Positions 1-8,290 of a DNA stretch of 64,000 nt are shown piece after piece; position 1 is the first letter of the stretch, and each line of letters begins with the position of its first letter. Made by a program: the position numbers and the translations under genes. Under the pieces are notes generated by a model, which saw only the letters and a list, made by a program, of their open reading frames with translations, did no database searches and was not told where the DNA came from. Source of the DNA: Bacteroidota bacterium (GTDB lineage Bacteria; Bacteroidota; Bacteroidia; UKL13-3); NCBI GenBank assembly GCA_947507965.1, contig CANNQU010000007.1:16236-80235 (forward strand), in the 5' to 3' direction.

Positions 1-1689
1 CATGGATCGCCAGGGGCGGGATATAGCCCATGTGTTTCACCGATCCTGCTTTCGGAGATAAACTATAAAAGCCATCCGAAGTTTGACCAGGGGAAATGGA
101 TTGAAATTAAAAACATATCAGGCTACCCCATCGATATGAGTGGTTGGATAATTCAAAACAGCAACTCTTCTCAAAAGCTGAAACTCAATTTAATTCTTCA
201 ACCCAACAACTATTTAGTGGTTGCCAATAAATTGCAAACGCTAAAATCCAATTATAATTTAAACACCATACCAACCGACTCGCTTGTGTTGAATTTAGCA
301 CCTGTTGACTATCTAAAAATAGTAACCAATGACAGTAATTTTATCATGCAAACGAATTACAGTAACACGGTTAACTGGCCTCCGGCCGATGGCACCGCCT
401 ATACCTTAGAATATGAGGATACCGCAGCAATCAAATACAGCATAGGATGCCCTGGTGGCTCCCCTGGCTCGGAGAGAAAACCGTGCTTCGCTGCAGTTGA
501 TATCACTGAAATAAATTATGACTCCCATCAAAAAAACAAAAGTAATGATTGGATTGAAATAGAGAATAAAAACAACATTCCATTTACTGTAGACGGATGG
601 AATTTAAGGATTAACGACAGCGATGCCATTCAATCGAGCGATAAATTTAAACTCTGTTTCAAGGGTGATAAACAAGTGATTTTTAAATCAATGACTGATT
701 TCATAACAACACATCCCATTTCCAATGGTATCGAAAACAGTAAACTAAATTTACCCGATACCGGTGCAACCATTAAAATATACGACAAGAATTTCTTTTT
801 GTTCGATTCGGTGAAATACAGCAAGAGCTCACCGTGGATATTCGATGCCACTAATACGGGAAGAACATTGGAGCTTATTAATATGGCCGATAACTCGAAT
901 CCTGCCAATTGGATTGCCGGTTGTATCGGTGGAACTCCGGGTTTGAGTTACAACTCCCCTTGTACCTACCCAATTGCTATTTCTGAAATAAATTACCACG
1001 CACTGCCTACCCATAATACCGGCGACTGGTTTGAGCTTTATAATGAAACAAGCAACCCCATTGACCTCACCGGATATCAAGTAAAGACAATGAATTCAAC
1101 AGCAATGATTTCGACTACCATTAGCATTCCTTCAAAATCATATTTGGTGCTATCGCAAAATAAAAATCAGTTGAACAATATCTTCCCCGGAGTATCCAAT
1201 GTTTATGAACTGCCCTCGATGAACCTAGCCGATGGCGATAAAATAGAGCTCTATAACGCGGTCGGCAATATTATTTATTATGTTTCATTTGACACCACTG
1301 CACCTTGGCCTTTGAATACCAATAAAGGATACACGATGGAATACGCCGACACCGCAAAAAATCCATGGGATGCAAGCCGTTGGTTCAGAGGTTGCTTTGC
1401 CGGCACTCCTGGAAGAAACTATCGTTTACCATGCGATATTAACGGTATCACCTCCAGCTCCTTCCTTAACACCATTCAGGTGTATCCAAATCCGAATACG
1501 GGCTCCTTTTATATCAACACTCCTTTTGCCGCTAAGGTTATGGTTTACGATTTGAATGGTAGAGAGGTAATGAACACCAATATAACACCAGGAACGAATC
1601 GAATTGAAATTGGTGGTTGCAAAGGAATGTATATACTTTCTGTGCTTCATGGCATAGACACCGTTAGAATGAAAATGGTGATAGAATAA
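1..1689 (+). CDS. Lamin-tail-domain surface protein with T9SS type A tail (5' partial)
   Basis: The frame is open from base 1, so the gene begins upstream of the window; the first ATG (136) lies inside a repeat and is not the true start. Seen: a module of about 150 residues repeated three times, each starting with a Cys-bracketed GG(S/T)PG linker (C-x8-11-C) followed by an SEINY/TEINY motif and a W(I/F)E(I/L) strand, typical of lamin-tail (LTD) domains. A fourth linker precedes the C-terminal T9SS sorting domain of about 75 residues with the YPNPNTG motif. Known: LTD domains are immunoglobulin-like folds found in secreted Bacteroidota proteins; the YPNP tail directs export through T9SS and surface anchoring. 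Inference: a multi-domain surface adhesin or structural protein; an enzymatic N-terminus may lie outside the window. The acyl-ACP thioesterase gene follows 38 bp later on the same strand. Confidence 0.85.
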   Translation, partial: HGSPGAGYSPCVSPILLSEINYKSHPKFDQGKWIEIKNISGYPIDMSGWIIQNSNSSQKLKLNLILQPNNYLVVANKLQTLKSNYNLNTIPTDSLVLNLAPVDYLKIVTNDSNFIMQTNYSNTVNWPPADGTAYTLEYEDTAAIKYSIGCPGGSPGSERKPCFAAVDITEINYDSHQKNKSNDWIEIENKNNIPFTVDGWNLRINDSDAIQSSDKFKLCFKGDKQVIFKSMTDFITTHPISNGIENSKLNLPDTGATIKIYDKNFFLFDSVKYSKSSPWIFDATNTGRTLELINMADNSNPANWIAGCIGGTPGLSYNSPCTYPIAISEINYHALPTHNTGDWFELYNETSNPIDLTGYQVKTMNSTAMISTTISIPSKSYLVLSQNKNQLNNIFPGVSNVYELPSMNLADGDKIELYNAVGNIIYYVSFDTTAPWPLNTNKGYTMEYADTAKNPWDASRWFRGCFAGTPGRNYRLPCDINGITSSSFLNTIQVYPNPNTGSFYINTPFAAKVMVYDLNGREVMNTNITPGTNRIEIGGCKGMYILSVLHGIDTVRMKMVIE

Positions 1690-1727
1690 TCGATGGACTC
1701 AAAAAAAAGCAAATAAATACGACAAGG

Positions 1728-2474
1728 ATGACAAAATATTTTGAAAAAGAGTATGAATTACGATACTTCGAAATGAACAAATTCGGAGTTGCTTCGCCTA
1801 CTACCATTCTTACCTTATTGGAAGAAACAGCAGCAGAACATTGTCTTTCGATAGGGGTTAGTTTGTATGACCTCGAGAAACAACGAATCGGCTGGGTTTT
1901 AATTTCTGGTGCTATTGAAATGATTCGATACCCAAAATACAAGGAGAAGATAACTATAAAAACCTGGCTTTCAAAATATTCTATCGTAAAAGGGTACCGT
2001 GAAAATATAATCTACGACGAGAAAAAGAATATCATTGGGAAAGCGAAAGGACTCTGGCTTTTTTACGACATTACAAGAAGAAGACCCATCCCAATCTCGG
2101 AGGTGTTTTTAAATACGTGGAGCTTTATTGATGAAACGAGTGTTGATTTAAATATTGATGAAAAAATCGTCCCGGTACAAAATGAACTACCAAAGGTATC
2201 GTTTAATGTATTTAAGCTCGATATCGATGGCAATAACCATGTAAACAATATACGGTATTTGCACTGGCTAATCGAATCATTACCGGAAGAATTACTTGAC
2301 AACTATTATCTTAAATCCATCAACGGTCGTTTTGTTGCCGAAGCGAAATATGGGGAGAAAGTTCAGGTATTTTTAAAAGAGGAGCGTACAGAAAACACGT
2401 TTTTACATTCGATAGAAAGCAATATGAATGCAACTGTTTGTGCCGTAGCGCGAACCGTTTGGTGCAAATATTAA
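1728..2474 (+). CDS. Acyl-ACP thioesterase (double hotdog fold)
   Basis: A 248-residue protein with the acyl-ACP thioesterase layout: an N-terminal hotdog domain (about residues 1-135, with the LLEETAAEHC helix at 31-39) and a second hotdog domain carrying DIDGNNHVNN at 165-174. The latter matches the conserved D-x-N-x-H-V-N-N-x-x-Y-x-x-W block of plant FatA/FatB and bacterial homologues. Known role: hydrolyses acyl-acyl carrier protein in the cytosol to release free fatty acids, affecting chain length and lipid supply. The ATG at 1728 is the natural start; no clear Shine-Dalgarno is present, as usual in this phylum. It follows the lamin-tail gene by 38 bp and converges on lptD. Substrate chain length cannot be read from sequence. 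Confidence 0.88.
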   Translation: MTKYFEKEYELRYFEMNKFGVASPTTILTLLEETAAEHCLSIGVSLYDLEKQRIGWVLISGAIEMIRYPKYKEKITIKTWLSKYSIVKGYRENIIYDEKKNIIGKAKGLWLFYDITRRRPIPISEVFLNTWSFIDETSVDLNIDEKIVPVQNELPKVSFNVFKLDIDGNNHVNNIRYLHWLIESLPEELLDNYYLKSINGRFVAEAKYGEKVQVFLKEERTENTFLHSIESNMNATVCAVARTVWCKY

Positions 2475-2608
2475 TTGGCGTACCATCCTATCCCTATCGG
2501 CAGTCTGCTGATTGAAGTGGCATACGGACTCCACAAAATAAGCAACTTGGGTAATTGTGCCTATCTAATGATGAAGCCGTGAATAAAAACCGAGCTTCAC
2601 CTTTCGTA

Positions 2609-5302
2609 TTAATAATACCTTGCATCGAACTTACGCGTAATTTTCAGATCTTTTAATAGCGACGATTTTGCTTGAATGCTGAAGTTAAACCCACGGCTTT
2701 CACCAAAAGGCCGGATATTTAAACGCATGTCCCAGCAGTGCATATCACGGTACAAATCCATGGATACAAATTGAAGCTTGAGGATGGAAGGATCCATGAT
2801 AATATTTCCGGCAATTTTCCAGTTTTTTGTAATGCTTAAATCGCCACTCATACTTACACTATGTTGCTGGCGGATGAGATTATGATTCGTAATTAACTGC
2901 GGCGGTGCGGTATAGCTAAAATTATAATTAAAACTTAAATTCCAAGGAATATTAAAATCGATATAATTAGTTAAATGATTATTTACATCGTCTAACTCCT
3001 GGGCCGTACCCGCCGTACTATTCTTCTTTTTCATGGCTTCGGAGTTCAAACTAAAAACCAAACCCATGTGCACCGATTGCATCTTAACAAGTTGGTGACT
3101 ACTTGAGGCAATCAAATATTTATTGATATTATATTCGGTATTTCGTGCGCTATCTACTTGATATGGGTTAAGACTGCTACTAATATTGATATTAATGCGT
3201 TTGAAAAGATTGGTGCCGACGGAAAGACTTATAATTCCCAACTTCATAGAATCGGCCAAGAAATTATATCCGGTGCTTAAATTAAAGAAATCAATCAGCA
3301 TTATTTTCTTCGTCCCATTAATCGTATCCTTCTTATTCTTCCATTTACTTTCTAAATTATTACCCAAACTAATGCCTAAAGCCGCCGATTTGCCTAAGGC
3401 CGGAGACCCATAAATACCATTTTCAAAGATGCTATAGTAACTTGAGAGTTTCCTAGAGGTATCATTTAAAACTCCAATCTTTTTATAGTACCCATAGTGA
3501 GCTTCACTATAATCAGGGTGATACCCAAAACCCAAAGATGGTGTCATAACATGTCGGATGGCCATTAACTTCGTTTTATAAAAATTGAACTTGCCGAAAA
3601 TCCGGGTACTGAAACCGATTCCAAAACTTAAATCGACAGGCGCTTTAACCCCATTCATGGTTTTTGTAATGATGCTGTCGGCTGTATTATTATAATTCCC
3701 TTTTTCTAAAAATGTTCGTTCGATCGATTTAAAATAAAAACGTTGTTTAAAGGTAATACTAGGCGATAGATTAAAATATTTTAATACATTGATGGAGGTA
3801 GCTAAAGGAATGCTATGGGTCAAACCATTTCGCAAATATTTACTCAACGTATCCAACTGGTATTGAGTTTTGGTGTAAAATGTAGAATCGTTGGATGCCA
3901 AAGAATTAGAAAATTCAAGGTTGTAATTGGTGGTTATCTTTTCGTACCAGTATAACCCACCGATATGTTCTTTAAACCGAAAAGGATAGATACTATTCAC
4001 ATAAAACTGCCCCGATGGCAACGTAATATTAACCAGATGGGTGAGTGTATTTTGCGAATGATCAGCATTTAACGAGAGTAGCATCTTACCTTTTAAAAAG
4101 GACTTCGAGTAACTTATATTCGAACGGATTTCATTATTCAGGAAATCGCTCGAATTGGTTGAGTTGGTTCGCAAGTAATTCCCAGCGGCGCGCCCACTCG
4201 ATAAATTTACATTGGCGGCAAATGAAGTACCAGGGTGGGTAAGGGCGCTAATACTATGACTCCACTGCAGAAAAAACTGAGTGCTGGTGGTTCTTTCAGA
4301 AGTTCCGGGCTCACCAAATTTGTTGGTGGCGTAGTTAAAACTAACGCCGCCGTTATAGCGATAACGCTTAACATACGTTGATGAAACACTTCCAATCCAA
4401 CTTCCTTTACTAAAAATACTGCCCGTAATTCGCAGGTCGGCAAATTCTTTCAAATGAAAATAGTAGCCCCCTTCAACCAATCCGAAACCTCTGCCATTAG
4501 GCGATTCTTCATTGGCAAAACGAGGAATAATAAAGCCATTACGTTGCCCTTTGGTGATAGGAAAAAACCCGAAAGGAATGACTAATGGTAGCGGCACATC
4601 GGCGATAACAAAATGTGCTGGCCCCGTTACAATTTGCTTATTGGGAATGAGCTTGACCTTACTAATATCAATTTGAAAATGGGGATGTTCGAGGTCACAG
4701 GTAGTGTACCACCCTTTTTTCATGAAGATGGTTTCATCTTCGTTACGCTTTACCGTTTGACCATATAAAAACCCTTCTCCCTGCTTGGTTCTCACACTTT
4801 TCATTTTCCCTTTTTTACTCTTAAAATCATAAATCATCGTATCGGCGGCATACGGTTCGGCACCAATGGTAAGGATGGGTTTACCTTTAATAGAATCGGT
4901 GAAGGTGTCTCGTATTCCATAAGCGAAGAGCTGGTTCTTACTCCAGTCAACCATAATATAATCGGCTTCTACTTTTATATTATCATATTCCATTACCGCA
5001 TTGGTAACCAAATAGAGCTTTCGGTTTTTAATATCGAAATAACAGCTATCTGTTGCGTGATAGCTTATCTTCGACTTAGGTGCATCTTTGGAAATTTTTA
5101 AGGTAAGCGAATCTTTTTTAATCGTAGAATCTTTTGGAATAGAATCGATGGGAGCCAGTATAACTGGAGAATTCATGTTGATTGCATGTGCCGGGAAAAC
5201 GTACAATACAACAAACATTAACAACGCAACGGGGATAAGTCGTATAGCAAACGACCTATTTTGGACGTTATAAGTGTTAACTTTGATATTTATAAACGGC
5301 AT
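2609..5302 (-). CDS. lptD: LPS-assembly outer membrane protein LptD
   Basis: An 897-residue outer membrane protein that inserts lipopolysaccharide into the outer leaflet. Seen: a signal peptide-like hydrophobic stretch (about residues 19-40, ending AHA), then an OstA/LptA-like beta-jellyroll region (about 75-250; motif ATDSCYFDIKNRKLYL), then a long beta-barrel rich in alternating aromatic residues running to the C-terminus (DARYY). A Cys sits in the WYTTC motif of the plug/jellyroll region and another in MHCWD near the C-terminus; in E. coli LptD inter-domain disulfides are essential, so these may be comparable. Known context: lptD next to an N-acetylmuramoyl-L-alanine amidase is a recurring Bacteroidota arrangement. 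The start codon is only 5 bp from that of the divergent amidase. It is convergent with the thioesterase. Confidence 0.88.
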   Translation of the reverse strand: MPFINIKVNTYNVQNRSFAIRLIPVALLMFVVLYVFPAHAINMNSPVILAPIDSIPKDSTIKKDSLTLKISKDAPKSKISYHATDSCYFDIKNRKLYLVTNAVMEYDNIKVEADYIMVDWSKNQLFAYGIRDTFTDSIKGKPILTIGAEPYAADTMIYDFKSKKGKMKSVRTKQGEGFLYGQTVKRNEDETIFMKKGWYTTCDLEHPHFQIDISKVKLIPNKQIVTGPAHFVIADVPLPLVIPFGFFPITKGQRNGFIIPRFANEESPNGRGFGLVEGGYYFHLKEFADLRITGSIFSKGSWIGSVSSTYVKRYRYNGGVSFNYATNKFGEPGTSERTTSTQFFLQWSHSISALTHPGTSFAANVNLSSGRAAGNYLRTNSTNSSDFLNNEIRSNISYSKSFLKGKMLLSLNADHSQNTLTHLVNITLPSGQFYVNSIYPFRFKEHIGGLYWYEKITTNYNLEFSNSLASNDSTFYTKTQYQLDTLSKYLRNGLTHSIPLATSINVLKYFNLSPSITFKQRFYFKSIERTFLEKGNYNNTADSIITKTMNGVKAPVDLSFGIGFSTRIFGKFNFYKTKLMAIRHVMTPSLGFGYHPDYSEAHYGYYKKIGVLNDTSRKLSSYYSIFENGIYGSPALGKSAALGISLGNNLESKWKNKKDTINGTKKIMLIDFFNLSTGYNFLADSMKLGIISLSVGTNLFKRININISSSLNPYQVDSARNTEYNINKYLIASSSHQLVKMQSVHMGLVFSLNSEAMKKKNSTAGTAQELDDVNNHLTNYIDFNIPWNLSFNYNFSYTAPPQLITNHNLIRQQHSVSMSGDLSITKNWKIAGNIIMDPSILKLQFVSMDLYRDMHCWDMRLNIRPFGESRGFNFSIQAKSSLLKDLKITRKFDARYY
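5278..5285 (+). promoter_or_regulatory. Bacteroidota -7 element (TAACTTTG) for the amidase gene
   Basis: TAACTTTG matches TAnnTTTG and would start transcription around 5290, about 17 nt before the GTG at 5308. It lies inside the first codons of the oppositely oriented lptD. A TTTTG sits upstream at 5259-5263, but with a 14-nt spacer, shorter than the usual 19, so the -33 part is weak. Confidence 0.5.
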
Positions 5303-5307
5303 TCTTT

Positions 5308-6117
5308 GTGTTCAAATTTCTCTATCAATATATACCTCTAAAACCCTTACTAATATTGGGATTTACGTTGATTTTAACGGGGATGATCTCTTCGTTCGTT
5401 ACGCCCATAAAACCGTACAAATATACATTGAAAACAATTGTAATTGACCCGGGTCACGGTGGCTCCGACCCCGGCTGTGTTGCCACGTCAACGCAAGAAA
5501 AGATTATTGCTCTTCAGGTGTCATTGAAATTAGGGAAAATGCTCAAAGACAGTTTCCCTGCCATGAATATTATTTTCACTCGTAAAACCGATAAATATGT
5601 TGCCTTAAATGAACGAGCGGTGATGGCAAATAAAGCAAAAGCTGATTTATTCTTATGTATTCACGTAAATACAAGCTCCAGTACCGTAGCTTATGGCACG
5701 GAGACATTTGCGATGGGACTTTATAAGGCGGAAGGCAATTTAGCTGTTGCCAAACGCGAAAACGAAGTTATTCTATTGGAGAAGGATTATAAAGAAAAAT
5801 ACGAAGGATTTGACCCGAATTCCCCGGAGAGTAATATCATTTTCACTTTAACACAAAATGCGTTCTTAGACCAAAGTTTGTCGTTAGCAGCGAAAATCGA
5901 GAATCAATTTAAAAAATCAAAACGCTTTAGTCGCGGTGTAAAACAGGCTGGTTTTTTGGTGCTTTGGAAATGCAGCATGCCCAGCGTATTGTGTGAAACC
6001 GGTTTCCTTAGCAACCCTGCCGAACGTGCCTATATTACCAATGACTCCTGCCAGAGAATTATCGCTACCAATCTTTATAACGCTATTAAAAGCTATAAAG
6101 CAGAGGTAGAAAGGTAG
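5308..6117 (+). CDS. N-acetylmuramoyl-L-alanine amidase (Amidase_3)
   Basis: A 269-residue zinc amidase that cleaves the bond between N-acetylmuramic acid and the peptide stem of peptidoglycan, acting in the periplasm. Seen: an N-terminal membrane/signal segment (about residues 11-32), then the Amidase_3 catalytic domain with zinc ligands H50 (IDPGHGG), E64 and H119 (LCIHVN) and the catalytic Glu E230 (LCETGFLSNP). The start is a GTG; no ATG gives a full signal segment. There is no SPOR or LysM domain, so this is a minimal AmiC-type enzyme. It is divergent from lptD with start codons 5 bp apart; a -7 element lies inside lptD. htpG follows on the same strand with its own promoter. Confidence 0.9.
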   Translation: MFKFLYQYIPLKPLLILGFTLILTGMISSFVTPIKPYKYTLKTIVIDPGHGGSDPGCVATSTQEKIIALQVSLKLGKMLKDSFPAMNIIFTRKTDKYVALNERAVMANKAKADLFLCIHVNTSSSTVAYGTETFAMGLYKAEGNLAVAKRENEVILLEKDYKEKYEGFDPNSPESNIIFTLTQNAFLDQSLSLAAKIENQFKKSKRFSRGVKQAGFLVLWKCSMPSVLCETGFLSNPAERAYITNDSCQRIIATNLYNAIKSYKAEVER

Positions 6118-6319
6118 GTAACCTCCATTTTTTCTCGCTGTACATTAAATTTTGCATATTTCCGTTTGTTTTATGCCATGGCTTCGTGTTATCGCAATGG
6201 TAAAAGAAACGATAACCCGGAATTTGAGGGAAAGAAACAAACCCTTATCAAACAAACAGAAAGGAACCACGGGCTTGGTATAAATTACGAATTCATTATC
6301 TTTTATTCACTTTCTGCCG

Positions 6320-6327
6320 TATCTTCG
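6320..6327 (+). promoter_or_regulatory. -7 element (TATCTTCG) of htpG
   Basis: TATCTTCG is one base from TAnnTTTG and is followed by CGCC, a common Bacteroidota start context. It predicts transcription from about 6332, giving a leader of about 20 nt before ATG 6355. It therefore argues against the longer open frame starting at 6166. No clear -33 TTG is seen 19 nt upstream. Confidence 0.5.
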
Positions 6328-6354
6328 CGCCTCAAAATTACACTTCAGCACCAT

Positions 6355-8163
6355 ATGATACAACAAGGCAATATCTCGGTAAGCACCGAGAACATTTTCC
6401 CAATTATTAAAAAATTTCTTTATAGCGACCACGATATATTTTTACGTGAATTAATAAGCAATGCCGTTGATGCTACGCAGAAACTACAGACCCTTAGCCG
6501 CATTGGAGATGTAAAAGGAGAATTGGGCGATACCAAAATTGAAATCGAATTAGACGAAGCCGCCGGCACGATTACCGTGAAAGATAAAGGCTTGGGCATG
6601 ACAGCCGAAGAGATTAATAAATATATAAACCAGGTAGCCTTTTCAGGGGCCAAAGAGTTTGTAGAGAAATATAACGACAAACTCGAGCAAAATCAAATCA
6701 TAGGTCATTTCGGACTAGGTTTTTATAGCGCTTTTATGGTGGCATCCAAGGTTGAAATCATTAGTAAGAGTTTTACAGACGAAGCCGCAGCCAAATGGAC
6801 ATGCGATGGAAGTACTACCTACACGATTGAAGAACACGAACGTACAGAGCGGGGCACGGATATCATTTTATATATCAACGATGAAAGCAAAGAGTTCTTA
6901 GAAAAACATCGCATTCAAGGTATTCTAAACAAATTTTGCAAGTTTTTGCCCGTAGAAATTAAGTTCGATGATAAAATTGTTAATAATCCAAAACCCGTTT
7001 GGAAACAAAAACCATCAGAACTTACATCGGAGGATTATGAGAAGTTTTATAACGAATTATACCCTTTCAGTGAGCCCCCTTTATTTTGGATTCATTTAAA
7101 TGTAGAAGTTCCTTTTAACCTAAACGGAATTCTCTACTTCCCAAAAGTAAAGCCCGATGTTGAGCCACAACGGAATAAAATTCAGTTGTATTGTAATCAG
7201 GTTTTTGTTACCGATGATGTGAAGGATGTGGTGCCCGAATTTCTTATGCTGTTGCATGGCGTAATCGACAGTCCGGATATTCCTTTAAATGTTAGCCGAA
7301 GTTACCTGCAAGGCGACACCCGAGTGAAGCAGGTAAACCAATACATTTCGCGCAAAGTGGCTGACAAGTTGGATGAAATGTTTAGAAATGAACGGGAGGT
7401 ATATGAAAACAAATGGGAAAGTACCAACCTATTTGTAAAATACGGAATGGTAAGCGATGAAAAATTCGCTGAAAAAGCACGCAAATTTTGTTTGCTCACC
7501 GACATAGAGAATAAAAACTACACCATCGATGAATACATCGAAAAGGTAAAACCATTACAAACGGATAAAGATAAAAAAGTTGTTTTGCTTTATACCATCG
7601 ATGCCACCAAACAGCATACCTATATCGATTCGATTGAACGTAAAGGATATAGTGTATTAAACTTGGGAGGAGTATTGGACAACCATTTTGTGCAACACCT
7701 AGAAACCAAAGTGGAAAACATCACACTAAAACGAGTGGATGCTGACACCATCGATAAATTAGTTGATAAAGATGAGCAGCCAGTGAGTTTACTAAGTGCA
7801 GAGGAAGAGAAAACATTGAAAGAGATGTTTGAGAGCAAAATAGCTAGCACCACCTATAAGGTGGCGTTGAAATCACTCGGAACCGACGATGATTTTATAA
7901 CCATAACAAAGCCAGAGTTTGAGCAGCGAATGAAAACCATGAGCCAAATGGGTGGCATGAGTTTTTATGGTGCCATGCCCGACACCTATACCATTCAAGT
8001 GAATACCAACCATTCACTTGCTGCTCGTATTTTAAACCATGGCGACGAAAATGAAAAGGCTTCCATGATCATGCAAAGTATCGACTTAGCCAAGCTCTCA
8101 CAAGGTATTCTTTCGGGCAAGGAGCTAACTAATTTCATTAGAAGAAGTGGGGAAATGATTTAA
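6355..8163 (+). CDS. htpG: Molecular chaperone HtpG (Hsp90)
   Basis: A 602-residue Hsp90-family ATP-dependent chaperone of the cytosol. Seen: N-terminal GHKL ATPase with the ELISNAVDA helix (the ATP-contacting Glu and Asn), DKGLGMT (D-x-G-x-G) and GHFGLGFYSAFMV (lid/glycine loop), then a middle domain with the SRSYLQGD catalytic loop, and a C-terminal dimerisation domain. Start choice: the open frame continues upstream to 6166, but those 63 residues have no counterpart in HtpG, while residues from MIQQGNISV onward match the usual HtpG N-terminus; a promoter-like TATCTTCG lies within the extension. It converges on a large T9SS cargo gene. Confidence 0.95.
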   Translation: MIQQGNISVSTENIFPIIKKFLYSDHDIFLRELISNAVDATQKLQTLSRIGDVKGELGDTKIEIELDEAAGTITVKDKGLGMTAEEINKYINQVAFSGAKEFVEKYNDKLEQNQIIGHFGLGFYSAFMVASKVEIISKSFTDEAAAKWTCDGSTTYTIEEHERTERGTDIILYINDESKEFLEKHRIQGILNKFCKFLPVEIKFDDKIVNNPKPVWKQKPSELTSEDYEKFYNELYPFSEPPLFWIHLNVEVPFNLNGILYFPKVKPDVEPQRNKIQLYCNQVFVTDDVKDVVPEFLMLLHGVIDSPDIPLNVSRSYLQGDTRVKQVNQYISRKVADKLDEMFRNEREVYENKWESTNLFVKYGMVSDEKFAEKARKFCLLTDIENKNYTIDEYIEKVKPLQTDKDKKVVLLYTIDATKQHTYIDSIERKGYSVLNLGGVLDNHFVQHLETKVENITLKRVDADTIDKLVDKDEQPVSLLSAEEEKTLKEMFESKIASTTYKVALKSLGTDDDFITITKPEFEQRMKTMSQMGGMSFYGAMPDTYTIQVNTNHSLAARILNHGDENEKASMIMQSIDLAKLSQGILSGKELTNFIRRSGEMI

Positions 8164-8257
8164 AAAAGAGAAAGCACCCGTTAAAGAATGAGGCGATGAA
8201 TTGTGAAGGAGATTGTTTGTAAACGAATATTTACGATAGAATAAGAAATATTATTTA

Positions 8258-8290
8258 ACCCTCAATTCAAAATGGTGAGGGTGCCCTTTT
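8258..8290. terminator. Hairpin between convergent htpG and the type B cargo gene
   Basis: ACCCTCA (8258-8264) and TGAGGGT (8276-8282) form a perfect 7-bp stem with an 11-nt loop. On the plus strand GCCC and a run of five T follow, which would suit htpG termination; on the minus strand an AT-rich stretch follows the cargo gene's stop codon. The stem overlaps the end of the minus-strand gene. Modest strength, so only a candidate. Confidence 0.35.

Noticed and set aside
2572..2599. Inverted repeat TGAAGC/GCTTCA between convergent thioesterase and lptD genes
   Set aside because: Only 6 bp, a 16-nt loop and no T-run; too weak to call a terminator.
6166..6354. 63-residue N-terminal extension of HtpG
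   Set aside because: No match to HtpG N-termini, and a promoter-like TATCTTCG lies inside; treated as untranslated or non-coding upstream DNA.
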